Assembly (NCBI RefSeq): GCF_002994445.1
Contig: NZ_MRZJ01000006.1
Coordinates: 62,001 to 126,000, forward strand
Source of the DNA: Staphylococcus simulans
GTDB lineage: Bacteria; Bacillota; Bacilli; Staphylococcales; Staphylococcaceae
Direction of reading: 5' to 3'
DNA: 64,000 nucleotides
Of the stretch, positions 28,210-36,409 are shown piece by piece (within the stretch, counting starts at the first letter, position 1; each line of letters begins with the position of its first letter). The notes under the pieces are model-generated. The model had not been told where the DNA came from, searched no databases, and worked only from the letters and a program-made list of their open reading frames with translations. The position numbers were made by a program, and so were the translations under genes.

Positions 28210-29355
28210 ATGGTTAAAGTAAGAATGTTAATCCCATGTTTTAATGAGGAAGATGTTATCAATTACACATACAAAGAACTAAGAAAAGTATTAGACCAAG
28301 ATTCTAAAGCGAAACATTACGATTACGATTTGCTCTTTGTGGATGACGGCAGTAAAGATCGTACGATTGAAATGGTGAAAGATTATAGTAAGTATGATTC
28401 ACATGTAAAATATATCGAATTCAGCCGAAACTTCGGCAAAGAAGCAGCAATGTATGCTGGTTTGGAACAAAGCCAAGATGTAGATGCGGTCATTATTTTA
28501 GACGGTGATTTACAGCACCCGCCTGAATTGATTCCGCAAATGATTGAAAAGTATTTAGAAAATGGTACAGACCAGGTTATCGCAAAACGTAATAGAGAAG
28601 GCGAGAAAGCGATGCGCAAATTGATGACGCATTGCTATTATAAATTGATTAACCGCTTTGTCGATGTACCGATTGAAGACGGTGTCGGCGATTTCCGCTT
28701 GCTTAGCCAGCGTGTTGTCAAAACATTGGCTGAGTTAGATGAAACACAGCGCTTTTCTAAAGGATTATTCTCTTGGGTCGGTTATAAAACCGAAACAATT
28801 GAATATGAAAACCAAGAGCGTATTGCAGGGGATTCTAAGTGGTCATTCTTTAAACTATTGGATTACGGCGTAGACGGTATTATTTCATTTAACAATAAGC
28901 CGCTGCGTACGATTATGTATTTCGGTATTGGTATCTTTGGTATCAGTATCATTTATCTGTTAATCAACTTCTTGTTAATCCTATTTAACGGCATTAAAGC
29001 GCCAGGTTACTTCACAACTATTTTTGCGATTCTATTCTTAGGCAGTATTCAATTAATTTCACTCGGTGTTATGGGAGAATATATCGGACGTATTTATTAT
29101 GAAGTGAAGAACCGTCCGAAATATCTTCAGCAAGATTCTAATCTAAATGAAGCATCAGAAGAAAAGAAACGCAGAGAACATTTCTATGCGGTCAACAGCA
29201 GAGATAAACGTCATCGCAATATTGAACCGCTGCATCACGCAATGGCTAAACCAGAAGAGCCGGTATCCTATAAAACGAATTTGCAAGAGCGTGAACAAAG
29301 AGAAGCAGATGAAAAGACAGAACAAGCACATAGAATAAAACAAATGAATTTTTAA
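28210..29355 (+). CDS. csbB: CsbB-like undecaprenyl-phosphate glycosyltransferase
   Basis: A 381-residue family 2 glycosyltransferase of the DPM1/GtrB type. The soluble catalytic domain shows MLIPCFNEEDVI, FVDDGSKDRT, ILDGDLQHPPE and GVGDFRLLS. Two membrane helices follow (about 235-300), then GVMGEYIGRIYYEVKNRPKY. The last 70 residues form a charged cytoplasmic tail that is longer than usual. Such enzymes load a sugar on the lipid carrier for teichoic acid or other glycosylation. The ATG at 28210 has CGGAG upstream; the frame to 28162 has no ribosome site. Confidence 0.85.
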   Translation: MVKVRMLIPCFNEEDVINYTYKELRKVLDQDSKAKHYDYDLLFVDDGSKDRTIEMVKDYSKYDSHVKYIEFSRNFGKEAAMYAGLEQSQDVDAVIILDGDLQHPPELIPQMIEKYLENGTDQVIAKRNREGEKAMRKLMTHCYYKLINRFVDVPIEDGVGDFRLLSQRVVKTLAELDETQRFSKGLFSWVGYKTETIEYENQERIAGDSKWSFFKLLDYGVDGIISFNNKPLRTIMYFGIGIFGISIIYLLINFLLILFNGIKAPGYFTTIFAILFLGSIQLISLGVMGEYIGRIYYEVKNRPKYLQQDSNLNEASEEKKRREHFYAVNSRDKRHRNIEPLHHAMAKPEEPVSYKTNLQEREQREADEKTEQAHRIKQMNF

Positions 29356-29365
29356 AGATTTGATA

Positions 29366-29415
29366 AACAAAGGAGAAGCCATACAGTGTATGTGTCGCTT
29401 CTCCTTTGTTTTTTA
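29366..29415. terminator. Terminator between convergent genes
   Basis: Perfect arms AACAAAGGAGAAGC and GCTTCTCCTTTGTT with a T-run on the plus side. It can serve both csbB and the convergent small membrane genes. Confidence 0.8.
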
Positions 29416-29670
29416 GGCTGTTTCATCATGTGAACGGTCGGATTTATAACCTTGGTACACGATAAAGAATTCGCCTAATACGATTAAAATGATTGTTGAA
29501 GAAAGTGATGAGAGATGGGCAAAGTAAAAGCCGATCATCACAATTAAATAAATGACAGGAACGATGAATTTCCAATTGCCTCCAAGTTTGGATGCGACCA
29601 GCTTTTGTAAAATGACCGCAATGATCAGTGTCAGAATCGGAATAACCCAGTGCATAACATTTTCTGTCAT
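29413..29670 (-). CDS. Small membrane protein, tandem family member 1
   Basis: An 85-residue protein with three hydrophobic segments. The core NWKFIVPVIYLIVMIGFYF is shared in pattern with the two upstream neighbours (KFLIPILFLIIM and FNLIVPVIAVLLM). The ATG has an AAAGGAG-type site upstream. The function is unknown. It is the last of three same-strand genes of similar size and build. Confidence 0.7.
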   Translation of the reverse strand: MTENVMHWVIPILTLIIAVILQKLVASKLGGNWKFIVPVIYLIVMIGFYFAHLSSLSSTIILIVLGEFFIVYQGYKSDRSHDETA

Positions 29671-29685
29671 ATTTAAGATGCTCCT

Positions 29686-29982
29686 TTATTTAAAATTTGA
29701 TTTCTCGCTATGTTCTTTCTTCTTAGCCAAAGCTTTGGTTTGTTTATTACGCTTGAGTTGCTGTTCTAAACCAAAAAGCTGCAAGGCACCTATTACTGAA
29801 AAAATGATAAATGTAGAAAATGTAATGATTTTTGTTAAAAGCAAGACCAGCATAATTATCAAGAAGAGAATAGGGATCAAAAACTTATACTTTTTGTTGG
29901 TATGCTGGATAATATAATTCTGTGAAAAGAATGCCGCTAGGTACAATACAACAACACCTACAAGACTAAACGCAAGACGCAT
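29686..29982 (-). CDS. Small membrane protein, tandem family member 2
   Basis: A 98-residue protein with about three helices and a very basic tail (RNKQTKALAKKKEHSEK). The centre YKFLIPILFLIIMLVLLL aligns with the other two tandem proteins. The ATG at 29982 with GGGAGGG upstream is preferred over the longer frame to 30033. It is separated by 15 bases from member 1, so they are probably cotranscribed. The family is not recognised. Confidence 0.68.
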   Translation of the reverse strand: MRLAFSLVGVVVLYLAAFFSQNYIIQHTNKKYKFLIPILFLIIMLVLLLTKIITFSTFIIFSVIGALQLFGLEQQLKRNKQTKALAKKKEHSEKSNFK

Positions 29983-30050
29983 GATGCTACCCTCCCTTAC
30001 CACTTTTACTATGATTATCGTATCATAATTCAAAAGACAGCCAGAAATGC

Positions 30051-30084
30051 ATAAAAAAACATACCCAATTTGATTGGATATGTT
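30051..30084 (-). terminator. Terminator of tandem family member 3
   Basis: A hairpin AACATATCCAAT / ATTGGGTATGTT (minus strand) followed by a run of T, placed between members 3 and 2. Members 2 and 1 therefore probably have their own promoter. Confidence 0.75.
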
Positions 30085-30092
30085 GAAGAGAT

Positions 30093-30350
30093 TTAGCGTT
30101 GAAAGCCTTTAAACCCTTTGACTGTACCGTCTGATAAGTTATATACAAAGAAACCACTGACAATAATAAAGAGTATAAAGAATGGAATATTCAATACATT
30201 TGTGATAAACAGGCCTGTCATTAATAAGACTGCAATGACTGGAACGATTAAGTTAAAGTCGCCTTTAATGCGTTTCATTAACGTTGCTTCAGCACCGATA
30301 ACAATCGCAAAAATGATAAGTGAAACAATCCAACTTAAAACTGGAGACAT
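30093..30350 (-). CDS. Small membrane protein, tandem family member 3
   Basis: An 85-residue protein with three hydrophobic segments (VLSWIVSLIIFAIVIGAEA, FNLIVPVIAVLLMTGLFI, FFILFIIVSGFFVY) and a short basic tail. Size, helix order and the (I/L)VPVI core match members 1 and 2, suggesting old duplications. The ATG has AAAGGAGG upstream (plus-strand 30359-30366). The function is unknown. Confidence 0.7.
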   Translation of the reverse strand: MSPVLSWIVSLIIFAIVIGAEATLMKRIKGDFNLIVPVIAVLLMTGLFITNVLNIPFFILFIIVSGFFVYNLSDGTVKGFKGFQR

Positions 30351-30522
30351 GGATACATCCTCCTTTCATAATGTGCTTTAACACTTACATTCATTGTAAA
30401 GCCAGATTATAGGTTAAGCAAATCAATCAGATTTTAATACAAAGCACATAAGCATTTCGTTTATGCACAAATCTATTATAATGAAGGTAAGAGATGCAAA
30501 GTGAAGAAATGAGGGGATGCAA

Positions 30523-31257
30523 TTGGATAAGGTTGTTGCACAGTTAGCGCATGCACATAAAGCTTTTGGTAAACAAACAGTACTTGAAGATATATCGATT
30601 GCTTTAAAGAAAGGTCAAATTATGGGACTAATCGGTCCAAGCGGATCAGGTAAAACGACCGCAATTAAATGCTGGATGGGGATGGAAGCTTTAGATAAAG
30701 GGAAAGCTGAAATCTATGACCAGCCTATGCCGAATCGAAAGGTATTAAGCCATGTCGGTTATATGGGACAGACTCTTGCTCTTTATGAAAATTTAAGCGC
30801 AAAAGAGAATTTAGTATTCTTTGGGAATCTGAAAGGTTTGTCAGGACAAAAGCTCAATGATGAAATCAAGCGCTATATGCAACTGGTGGATTTAGAAGAT
30901 AAATTGACGCAAATTGTCCATCAATTTTCAGGCGGTATGAAACGCAGACTGTCATTAGCAGTCACATTATTAGGGCATCCGGATTTGTTGATTTTAGACG
31001 AGCCGACTGTAGGGATTGATCCGAGTCTGCGTCAAAAAATCTGGCATGAGTTGCGCCAACTCGCAAAACAAGGTCAAACCATACTAATGACTACACATGT
31101 TATGGATGAAGCGGAACGATGCGACCAAGTCGGATTGATAGTGGATGGAGAAATCTTTGCCTTAGGTTCTCCAAATGACTTGAAACAAAAGTTTAATGCA
31201 CAAAGTATCGAAGAAGTGTTCTTAAAAGCAGAGGAGGCGAAAGGACATGAGATTTAA
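30523..31257 (+). CDS. ABC transporter ATP-binding protein
   Basis: A 244-residue ABC ATPase with Walker A GPSGSGKTT (about 38), Q-loop YMGQTLALY, signature FSGGMKRRLSLA, Walker B LLILDEPTVGID and H-loop MTTHVMDEAERC. The class resembles drug and membrane-lipid exporters (DrrA/NatA-like). The TTG at 30523 is chosen because GAGGGG ends only one base before ATG 30517. It overlaps its permease gene by 11 bases. Confidence 0.9.
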   Translation: MDKVVAQLAHAHKAFGKQTVLEDISIALKKGQIMGLIGPSGSGKTTAIKCWMGMEALDKGKAEIYDQPMPNRKVLSHVGYMGQTLALYENLSAKENLVFFGNLKGLSGQKLNDEIKRYMQLVDLEDKLTQIVHQFSGGMKRRLSLAVTLLGHPDLLILDEPTVGIDPSLRQKIWHELRQLAKQGQTILMTTHVMDEAERCDQVGLIVDGEIFALGSPNDLKQKFNAQSIEEVFLKAEEAKGHEI

Positions 31258-32362
31258 AGCGATATTAAAACGTGTTATTACTGACTTAGTACGTGATAAA
31301 AGAACATTGGCACTGATGTTTCTTGTCCCTTTAGTCATCCTTACGATAATGTTCTTCTTGTTTAACAGCGATAACGAAGAACAATTAGAAATTGGTTTTG
31401 CGAAAGACGTACCGCATGAGCTTGTTAATGCTTTGCCTGATGATAAAGCACATACACATACGTACCAAAAGACCAACAAGGTACAAGATATAATCGAACA
31501 ACATCAATTAGATGCGTATGTTGAGAAGAAAGATGATGAGCTAGTAGTTACTTACACCAATGAAAACCCAAGTAAAACGTCAGCTGTAAAACAACTACTC
31601 GCAAGTGCGCTTCAAAAAGAGAAGATGCAGACAGTCGAACATCAAATGAAATCTATCCAAACAAAAATGGCTCAAATGCCTGGAGACAAGCCTAAACAAT
31701 CAACATCACAATCAGAGACACCGTCATTAAAAGCACATTATTTATACGGTGATCAAGACAGCAGTTATTTTGATAAAATGTTCCCAATCTTAATGGGATT
31801 CTTTGTATTCTTATTTGTCTTCTTGATTTCAGGTATTGCTTTATTAAGAGAGCGTACTTCAGGAACATTAGAACGTATCCTTGCGACATCTGTTAAGCGC
31901 AGCGAGATTGTCTTTGGATATCTCGCAGGCTATGGTATCTTTGCGGTCGTGCAAACATTGATTATTGTCTTATTCTCGATTTACTTATTGAAAGTCGAGA
32001 TGGCAGGCAATTTATTATGGGTACTGCTGATTAATATACTTATCGCCTTCGCCGCATTATCTATGGGATTATTTATATCTACATTTGCGAATTCAGAATT
32101 TCAAATGCTGCAATTCATTCCGATAATTGTAGTTCCGCAAGTATTATTCTCGGGTATTATTCCGCTTGATAATGTAAATCGCTTTATCGCAAGCATCGGA
32201 TATTTATTCCCATTACGTTATGCAGGAGATGCGTTAACTAAAATCATGATTAAAGCACAAGGTATCGGAGACTTCTGGTTTGATGTGGTAATGTTGCTGT
32301 TGTTTATTCTCGTCTTTACGACACTGAACATTGTAGGATTAAAACGCTATAGAAAAGTATAA
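31247..32362 (+). CDS. ABC-2 type permease
   Basis: A 371-residue permease with one N-terminal helix (residues about 20-38), a large external loop of about 140 residues, and five C-terminal helices starting near YFDKMFPILMGFFVFLF. The motif LRERTSGTLERILATSVKRSE is typical of the ABC-2 (YhgE/YbhR-like) exporters. The ATG has GAGGAGG nearby and overlaps the ATPase gene, so the two form one exporter of unknown substrate. Confidence 0.9.
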   Translation: MRFKAILKRVITDLVRDKRTLALMFLVPLVILTIMFFLFNSDNEEQLEIGFAKDVPHELVNALPDDKAHTHTYQKTNKVQDIIEQHQLDAYVEKKDDELVVTYTNENPSKTSAVKQLLASALQKEKMQTVEHQMKSIQTKMAQMPGDKPKQSTSQSETPSLKAHYLYGDQDSSYFDKMFPILMGFFVFLFVFLISGIALLRERTSGTLERILATSVKRSEIVFGYLAGYGIFAVVQTLIIVLFSIYLLKVEMAGNLLWVLLINILIAFAALSMGLFISTFANSEFQMLQFIPIIVVPQVLFSGIIPLDNVNRFIASIGYLFPLRYAGDALTKIMIKAQGIGDFWFDVVMLLLFILVFTTLNIVGLKRYRKV

Positions 32363-32370
32363 GATAAATC

Positions 32371-32406
32371 AGGTCTGCCTCTTTGATAGGGGGCAGGCCT
32401 TTTTTA
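32371..32406 (+). terminator. Terminator of the second ABC exporter
   Basis: A hairpin AGGTCTGCCTC / GGGGGCAGGCCT followed by six T residues. Confidence 0.85.
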
Positions 32407-32535
32407 TGATTCTCATTAATTTGTGGTCACTCTAAATAAAAAAACAAAATAAGTGATTATAACTTAAATATGCATACAAAATATAAAGTAACTAGAAAGT
32501 TATTGTGTAAATATATACATTGGAGTGTGATTATA

Positions 32536-32581
32536 TTGACAACGCTTACTTGTTACTCTAATATTTATGCAAACGCTAACA
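32536..32581 (+). promoter_or_regulatory. Promoter and cre site of the polyol operon
   Basis: TTGACA (32536-32541) and TAATAT (32559-32564) form a near-consensus promoter with a 17-base spacer. TGCAAACGCTAACA (32568-32581) matches the cre consensus TGNAANCGNWWNCA perfectly and covers the expected start of transcription, so CcpA should repress when a preferred sugar is present. A weaker cre-like TGACAACGCTTACT (32537-32550) overlaps the -35. Confidence 0.85.
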
Positions 32582-32629
32582 TATACATAGAGTTTGCCTT
32601 AAATTGATAATTAAGAGTAGGTGGATACA

Positions 32630-34240
32630 GTGAATACTATCAAACAACAAATTGAAGCAGGCAATATCAGTGTAGGTATTGAATTAGGTTCGACACGTAT
32701 TAAAACAGTCGCGGTGAATGAAGCATGCGAAACAATAGCGACGGGATCGTTTGAATGGGAGAACGTGTTTAAAGACGGATTTTGGACCTATTCATTAAAT
32801 GATGTATGGAATGGCCTGCAAATCAGTTACAGTGCCATGACAGATGCGATTAAAGCAGAATATGGTACAACGGTTAAACAAATTCAATCGTTAGGTATCA
32901 GTGGGATGATGCATGGCTATCTTGCATTTGATGAAAAGGATGATTTACTCGTTCCGTTTCGTACTTGGAGAAATAATAATGCGCATGATGCCGCAAGACA
33001 ATTAACAGAAGCTTTCGGAGTGAATATACCTGAACGATGGAGTATAGCGCAGCTTTATGATGCAGCACTTCAAGATGCACCGCATACTAGCAAAGTCCGT
33101 TACATGACTACTTTATCAGGTTATGTACATTGGTATCTCACTGGAGAACGTGTATTAGGTGTGGGCGATGCTTCAGGTATGTTCCCGATTGATCCGAAGA
33201 CACATGCCTTTCGTGAAGATTTATTAGACCATTTTAATGAGCTGTATCATGCACAAGGCTATACACAAGAAGTGCGTGATGTGCTGCCTAAGGTTTTAAC
33301 ATCAGGTGAGGATGCAGGGTATCTCACAGAAATCGGCGCAAAACTCATTGATCCGAATCATGAGTTAGAATCGGGCTGTCCTATGTGTGCACCTGAAGGG
33401 GATGCGGCCACTGGAATGGTCGCAACGAACAGTGTAGCACCAAGAACGGGTAATGTTTCTGCCGGAACAAGCATCTTCTCAATGATTGTATTAGATCATC
33501 AGCTTAAACGTTTATATCCTGAAGTAGATTTAGTCACAACACCAGCTGGCGATGAGGTCGCAATGATTCATGCCAATAACTGTACTTCTGATATCAATGC
33601 ATGGATGAACATCTTTGCGGAAGTATTAGATACCATGGATGCAAAATATACAAAAGAAGACTTGTTTACACGTATGTTTGAGAAAGCATTAGAAGGTGAT
33701 GAGGCTTTAGGTCACTTGCTTTCTTATGGCTATGTATCTGGTGAATTCATTACTGATGTTAAACAAGGTTATCCTATGTTCATCCGCAGTGTAGACAGTC
33801 AATTCAATTTAGCGAATGTGATGAAAACACATATCTTCAGTGCGTTTAGTACGTTGAAAATCGGTATTGATTTATTAAAACAAAATGAAGCACTTGAAAT
33901 AGACAGTATGATTGGACATGGCGGTATCTTCAAGACAGAACGCGTTGCACAGAGCTTCTTAGCTGCAGCGTTAGAAAGTCCGGTCAGTGTCATGCAGACG
34001 GCAAGTGAAGGCGGTGCTTGGGGTATCGCTGTGCTTGCACGCTACTTAGTAGACGGAAACGATAAAAAGTTATCGGACTATCTTAATCAACAAGCATTCA
34101 AAGGCACAGATGACCTAGTCATCAATCCTAAACAAGAAGATATCGAAAGCTTTAAAAACTATGTTCAACGATTTGAAGCAGGTTTACAGCTTGAAAGAAA
34201 TGCGGAGCAATATTTTGAAGATTTTAAGTCAGAAAAATAG
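32630..34240 (+). CDS. FGGY-family carbohydrate kinase
   Basis: A 536-residue sugar kinase of the FGGY family. The N-terminal phosphate loop is VGIELGSTRIKTVAVNE; the central domain shows ISGMMHGYLAFD and the C-terminal domain GNVSAGTSIFSMIV and GHGGIFKTERVAQ. It is longer than xylulokinase (about 500). With a polyol permease and a dehydrogenase next to it, it probably phosphorylates the ketose made from a pentitol (xylulose or ribulose type), but the exact sugar cannot be read. The GTG at 32630 has AGGTGG upstream. Confidence 0.85.
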   Translation: MNTIKQQIEAGNISVGIELGSTRIKTVAVNEACETIATGSFEWENVFKDGFWTYSLNDVWNGLQISYSAMTDAIKAEYGTTVKQIQSLGISGMMHGYLAFDEKDDLLVPFRTWRNNNAHDAARQLTEAFGVNIPERWSIAQLYDAALQDAPHTSKVRYMTTLSGYVHWYLTGERVLGVGDASGMFPIDPKTHAFREDLLDHFNELYHAQGYTQEVRDVLPKVLTSGEDAGYLTEIGAKLIDPNHELESGCPMCAPEGDAATGMVATNSVAPRTGNVSAGTSIFSMIVLDHQLKRLYPEVDLVTTPAGDEVAMIHANNCTSDINAWMNIFAEVLDTMDAKYTKEDLFTRMFEKALEGDEALGHLLSYGYVSGEFITDVKQGYPMFIRSVDSQFNLANVMKTHIFSAFSTLKIGIDLLKQNEALEIDSMIGHGGIFKTERVAQSFLAAALESPVSVMQTASEGGAWGIAVLARYLVDGNDKKLSDYLNQQAFKGTDDLVINPKQEDIESFKNYVQRFEAGLQLERNAEQYFEDFKSEK

Positions 34241-34255
34241 ATGAAGGTGAATAAA

Positions 34256-35509
34256 TTGAAAACTATAGAGAGAAATCAATCGAAACAGTTTTTAGGACTG
34301 CCCATGACTTTAATATGGGGTTATGTGGCAGTCGCTATATTCATGACCGGTGATGGTATTGAACAAGCATTCTTATCTAAGTACATACAACATATAGGCT
34401 TCAGTGCTAGCCAAGCTTCTACAGTACTCACAACGTACGGGCTAGTTGTAGCGATTGCATCATGGTTATCTGGTGTATTAGCAGAAGTATTCAGTCCAAG
34501 ACGATTGATGACTTTTGCATTTATAACATGGATAGTGTTCCATGTAGGATTTTTAGTGTTGGGCTTAGAGACACATAATTATATGATGATGGTAATCATG
34601 TATAGTATCAGAGGATTAGCTTATCCGATGTTTATCTATAGCTTTGTTGTGTGGATTACATACTCGGCTCCACCTCAACGTCTTGCATCTGCAATGGGAT
34701 GGTTTTGGGCTATGTATTCAGTAGGTATTGGAGTATTAGGTTCTTACTTACCAAGCTTTACAATACCATTTATTGGATTCATGGGAACACTGTGGAGTTC
34801 AATAATCTTTATTGCAATAGGCGGATTAATGGCATTTTTCTTAGTTAAAGATCAAAAAGGTAAAGTTAAAGAAAGTGATAAACTCAATGCTAAAGAGATG
34901 TTTGGTGAAATACTTCGAGGTGTGACAATATTACGCAACCCTCAAATTGCAATTACATGTTTAGTTCGAATTATTAATCAGCTTTCTTTATTTGGTTTAG
35001 TTGCTTTCATGCCATCGGTATTTACTGATGACTTTGGATTCAGTACATCTCAATGGCTTCAAATTTGGGGCTTCATGTATATTGTGACAATCTTTACTAA
35101 CCTATTTTGGGGAATTGTTGGTGATAAGATTGGTTGGGTTAAGCAAATAAGGTGGTTTGGTTGTATAGGTATGGCAGTTTCTACACTAGCATTTTATTAT
35201 GTACCGTTATGGTTCGGACCTAATTTTTGGATAACATGTATCGTTGCAGTTGCATTTGGATTTGCCGTAGCAGCATTTGTACCGATGTCCGCAATTTTCC
35301 CTACACTTGAGCCGACACATAAAGGTGCAGCTGTTTCAATTCACAATTTATCAGCAGGGTTAAGTAACTTCTTAGGACCTGCAATAGCAACAATAGTACT
35401 TATGTTTAGTAATGCTTTAACAACAATTTGGGTCTATGCGGCTATCTATTGTATAGGATTTGTTTTGACCTTCTTTATGAAAGTTAAGCAACCATCACTA
35501 CAAAAATAA
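34256..35509 (+). CDS. RbtT-like polyol permease (MFS)
   Basis: A 417-residue major facilitator protein with 12 helices. It follows the Klebsiella ribitol transporter RbtT closely: GLPMTLIWGYVAVAIFMTGD near the start, GWFWAMYSVGIGVLGSYLPS, SQWLQIWGFMYI and LEPTHKGAAVSIHNLSAGLS. It should import a pentitol with protons. The TTG at 34256, after AAGGTGA, is chosen; an ATG at 34241, directly after the kinase stop, lacks a good ribosome site. It is more AT-rich than the kinase gene. Confidence 0.88.
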   Translation: MKTIERNQSKQFLGLPMTLIWGYVAVAIFMTGDGIEQAFLSKYIQHIGFSASQASTVLTTYGLVVAIASWLSGVLAEVFSPRRLMTFAFITWIVFHVGFLVLGLETHNYMMMVIMYSIRGLAYPMFIYSFVVWITYSAPPQRLASAMGWFWAMYSVGIGVLGSYLPSFTIPFIGFMGTLWSSIIFIAIGGLMAFFLVKDQKGKVKESDKLNAKEMFGEILRGVTILRNPQIAITCLVRIINQLSLFGLVAFMPSVFTDDFGFSTSQWLQIWGFMYIVTIFTNLFWGIVGDKIGWVKQIRWFGCIGMAVSTLAFYYVPLWFGPNFWITCIVAVAFGFAVAAFVPMSAIFPTLEPTHKGAAVSIHNLSAGLSNFLGPAIATIVLMFSNALTTIWVYAAIYCIGFVLTFFMKVKQPSLQK

Positions 35510-35526
35510 ATAGAAAGGTGATTTAT

Positions 35527-36306
35527 ATGAATATTTTAGAACAGTTCAGATTAGATGATAAAGTAGCAATTGTAACTGGAGGAGCAATGGGATTAGGACA
35601 AGCGATGGCAACAGCACTTGCACAAGCAGGTGCAAATATTGTGATTGCAGATATCCAAGAAGATGTTGCTGCAGCTACTGCAACAACTATTCGAGAAACT
35701 GAGGGTGTTAAGGCAACATCATTAAAAGTAGACGTTACAAATCCTGATGATGTTCAAAAAATGGTGGATGATGTTGTAGATGAGTTTGGTAAAATTGATA
35801 TTTTGATTAATAATGCTGGAATGACTATAAATGCTAAAGCGGAAGAAATGACTTATGAACAATGGAATAAAGTGATTAATTTAAATTTAAATGGAGTATT
35901 TTTAGTTGCTCAAGCAGTTGGTCGTCAAATGATTGAACAGGGCTATGGCAATATTATTAATACTTCAAGCATGTCAGGTATTATTGCTAATAAACCGCAA
36001 GAACAATGTTCATACAATGCTTCAAAAGCAGGCGTAATTATGTTGACTAAAAGTTTGGCAATGGAATGGTCAAAATATAATATTAAAGTAAATACGATTG
36101 CACCAGGATATATGAAAACAGAATTGACTAAACCATTTTTTGAACAAGGAGGAGCAATGATTGATGATTGGATAGGCTTCACTCCTATGGGACGACCTGG
36201 TTTACCTGAAGAACTAGGCGGCATAGTTGTTTACTTAGCCTCAGATGCATCATCATTTGCACAAGGTAGTGTTTTTACAATTGATGGAGGCTACACAGCA
36301 CTTTAA
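35527..36306 (+). CDS. Short-chain dehydrogenase, polyol type
   Basis: A 259-residue classical SDR with NAD(P) motif TGGAMGLGQ (about 15), NNAG (about 92), catalytic Ser in NTSSMSG, YNASK as the catalytic Tyr-Lys pair (about 158), and the C-terminal GSVFTIDGGY. It most resembles sorbose/xylitol/arabitol-type polyol dehydrogenases, and its place after the kinase and permease fits oxidation of an imported pentitol to a ketose. The ATG has AAAGGTG upstream. The acidic end of beta-2 (ADIQED) suggests NAD rather than NADP. Confidence 0.88.
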   Translation: MNILEQFRLDDKVAIVTGGAMGLGQAMATALAQAGANIVIADIQEDVAAATATTIRETEGVKATSLKVDVTNPDDVQKMVDDVVDEFGKIDILINNAGMTINAKAEEMTYEQWNKVINLNLNGVFLVAQAVGRQMIEQGYGNIINTSSMSGIIANKPQEQCSYNASKAGVIMLTKSLAMEWSKYNIKVNTIAPGYMKTELTKPFFEQGGAMIDDWIGFTPMGRPGLPEELGGIVVYLASDASSFAQGSVFTIDGGYTAL

Positions 36307-36323
36307 ATTAAAAGAAATAAACG

Positions 36324-36372
36324 AAAACCCGACGAGAAACGGTGTTAAACCATTTCCCAGTCGGGTTTTGTT
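36324..36372. terminator. Bidirectional terminator
   Basis: Long perfect arms AAAACCCGAC (36324-36333) and GTCGGGTTTT (36360-36369), with A and T runs on both sides. It serves the polyol operon and the convergent surface protein gene. Confidence 0.85.
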
Positions 36373-36409
36373 ATAGGTGGGTTAAATTATGGAAAGAATA
36401 ATGAATTGA

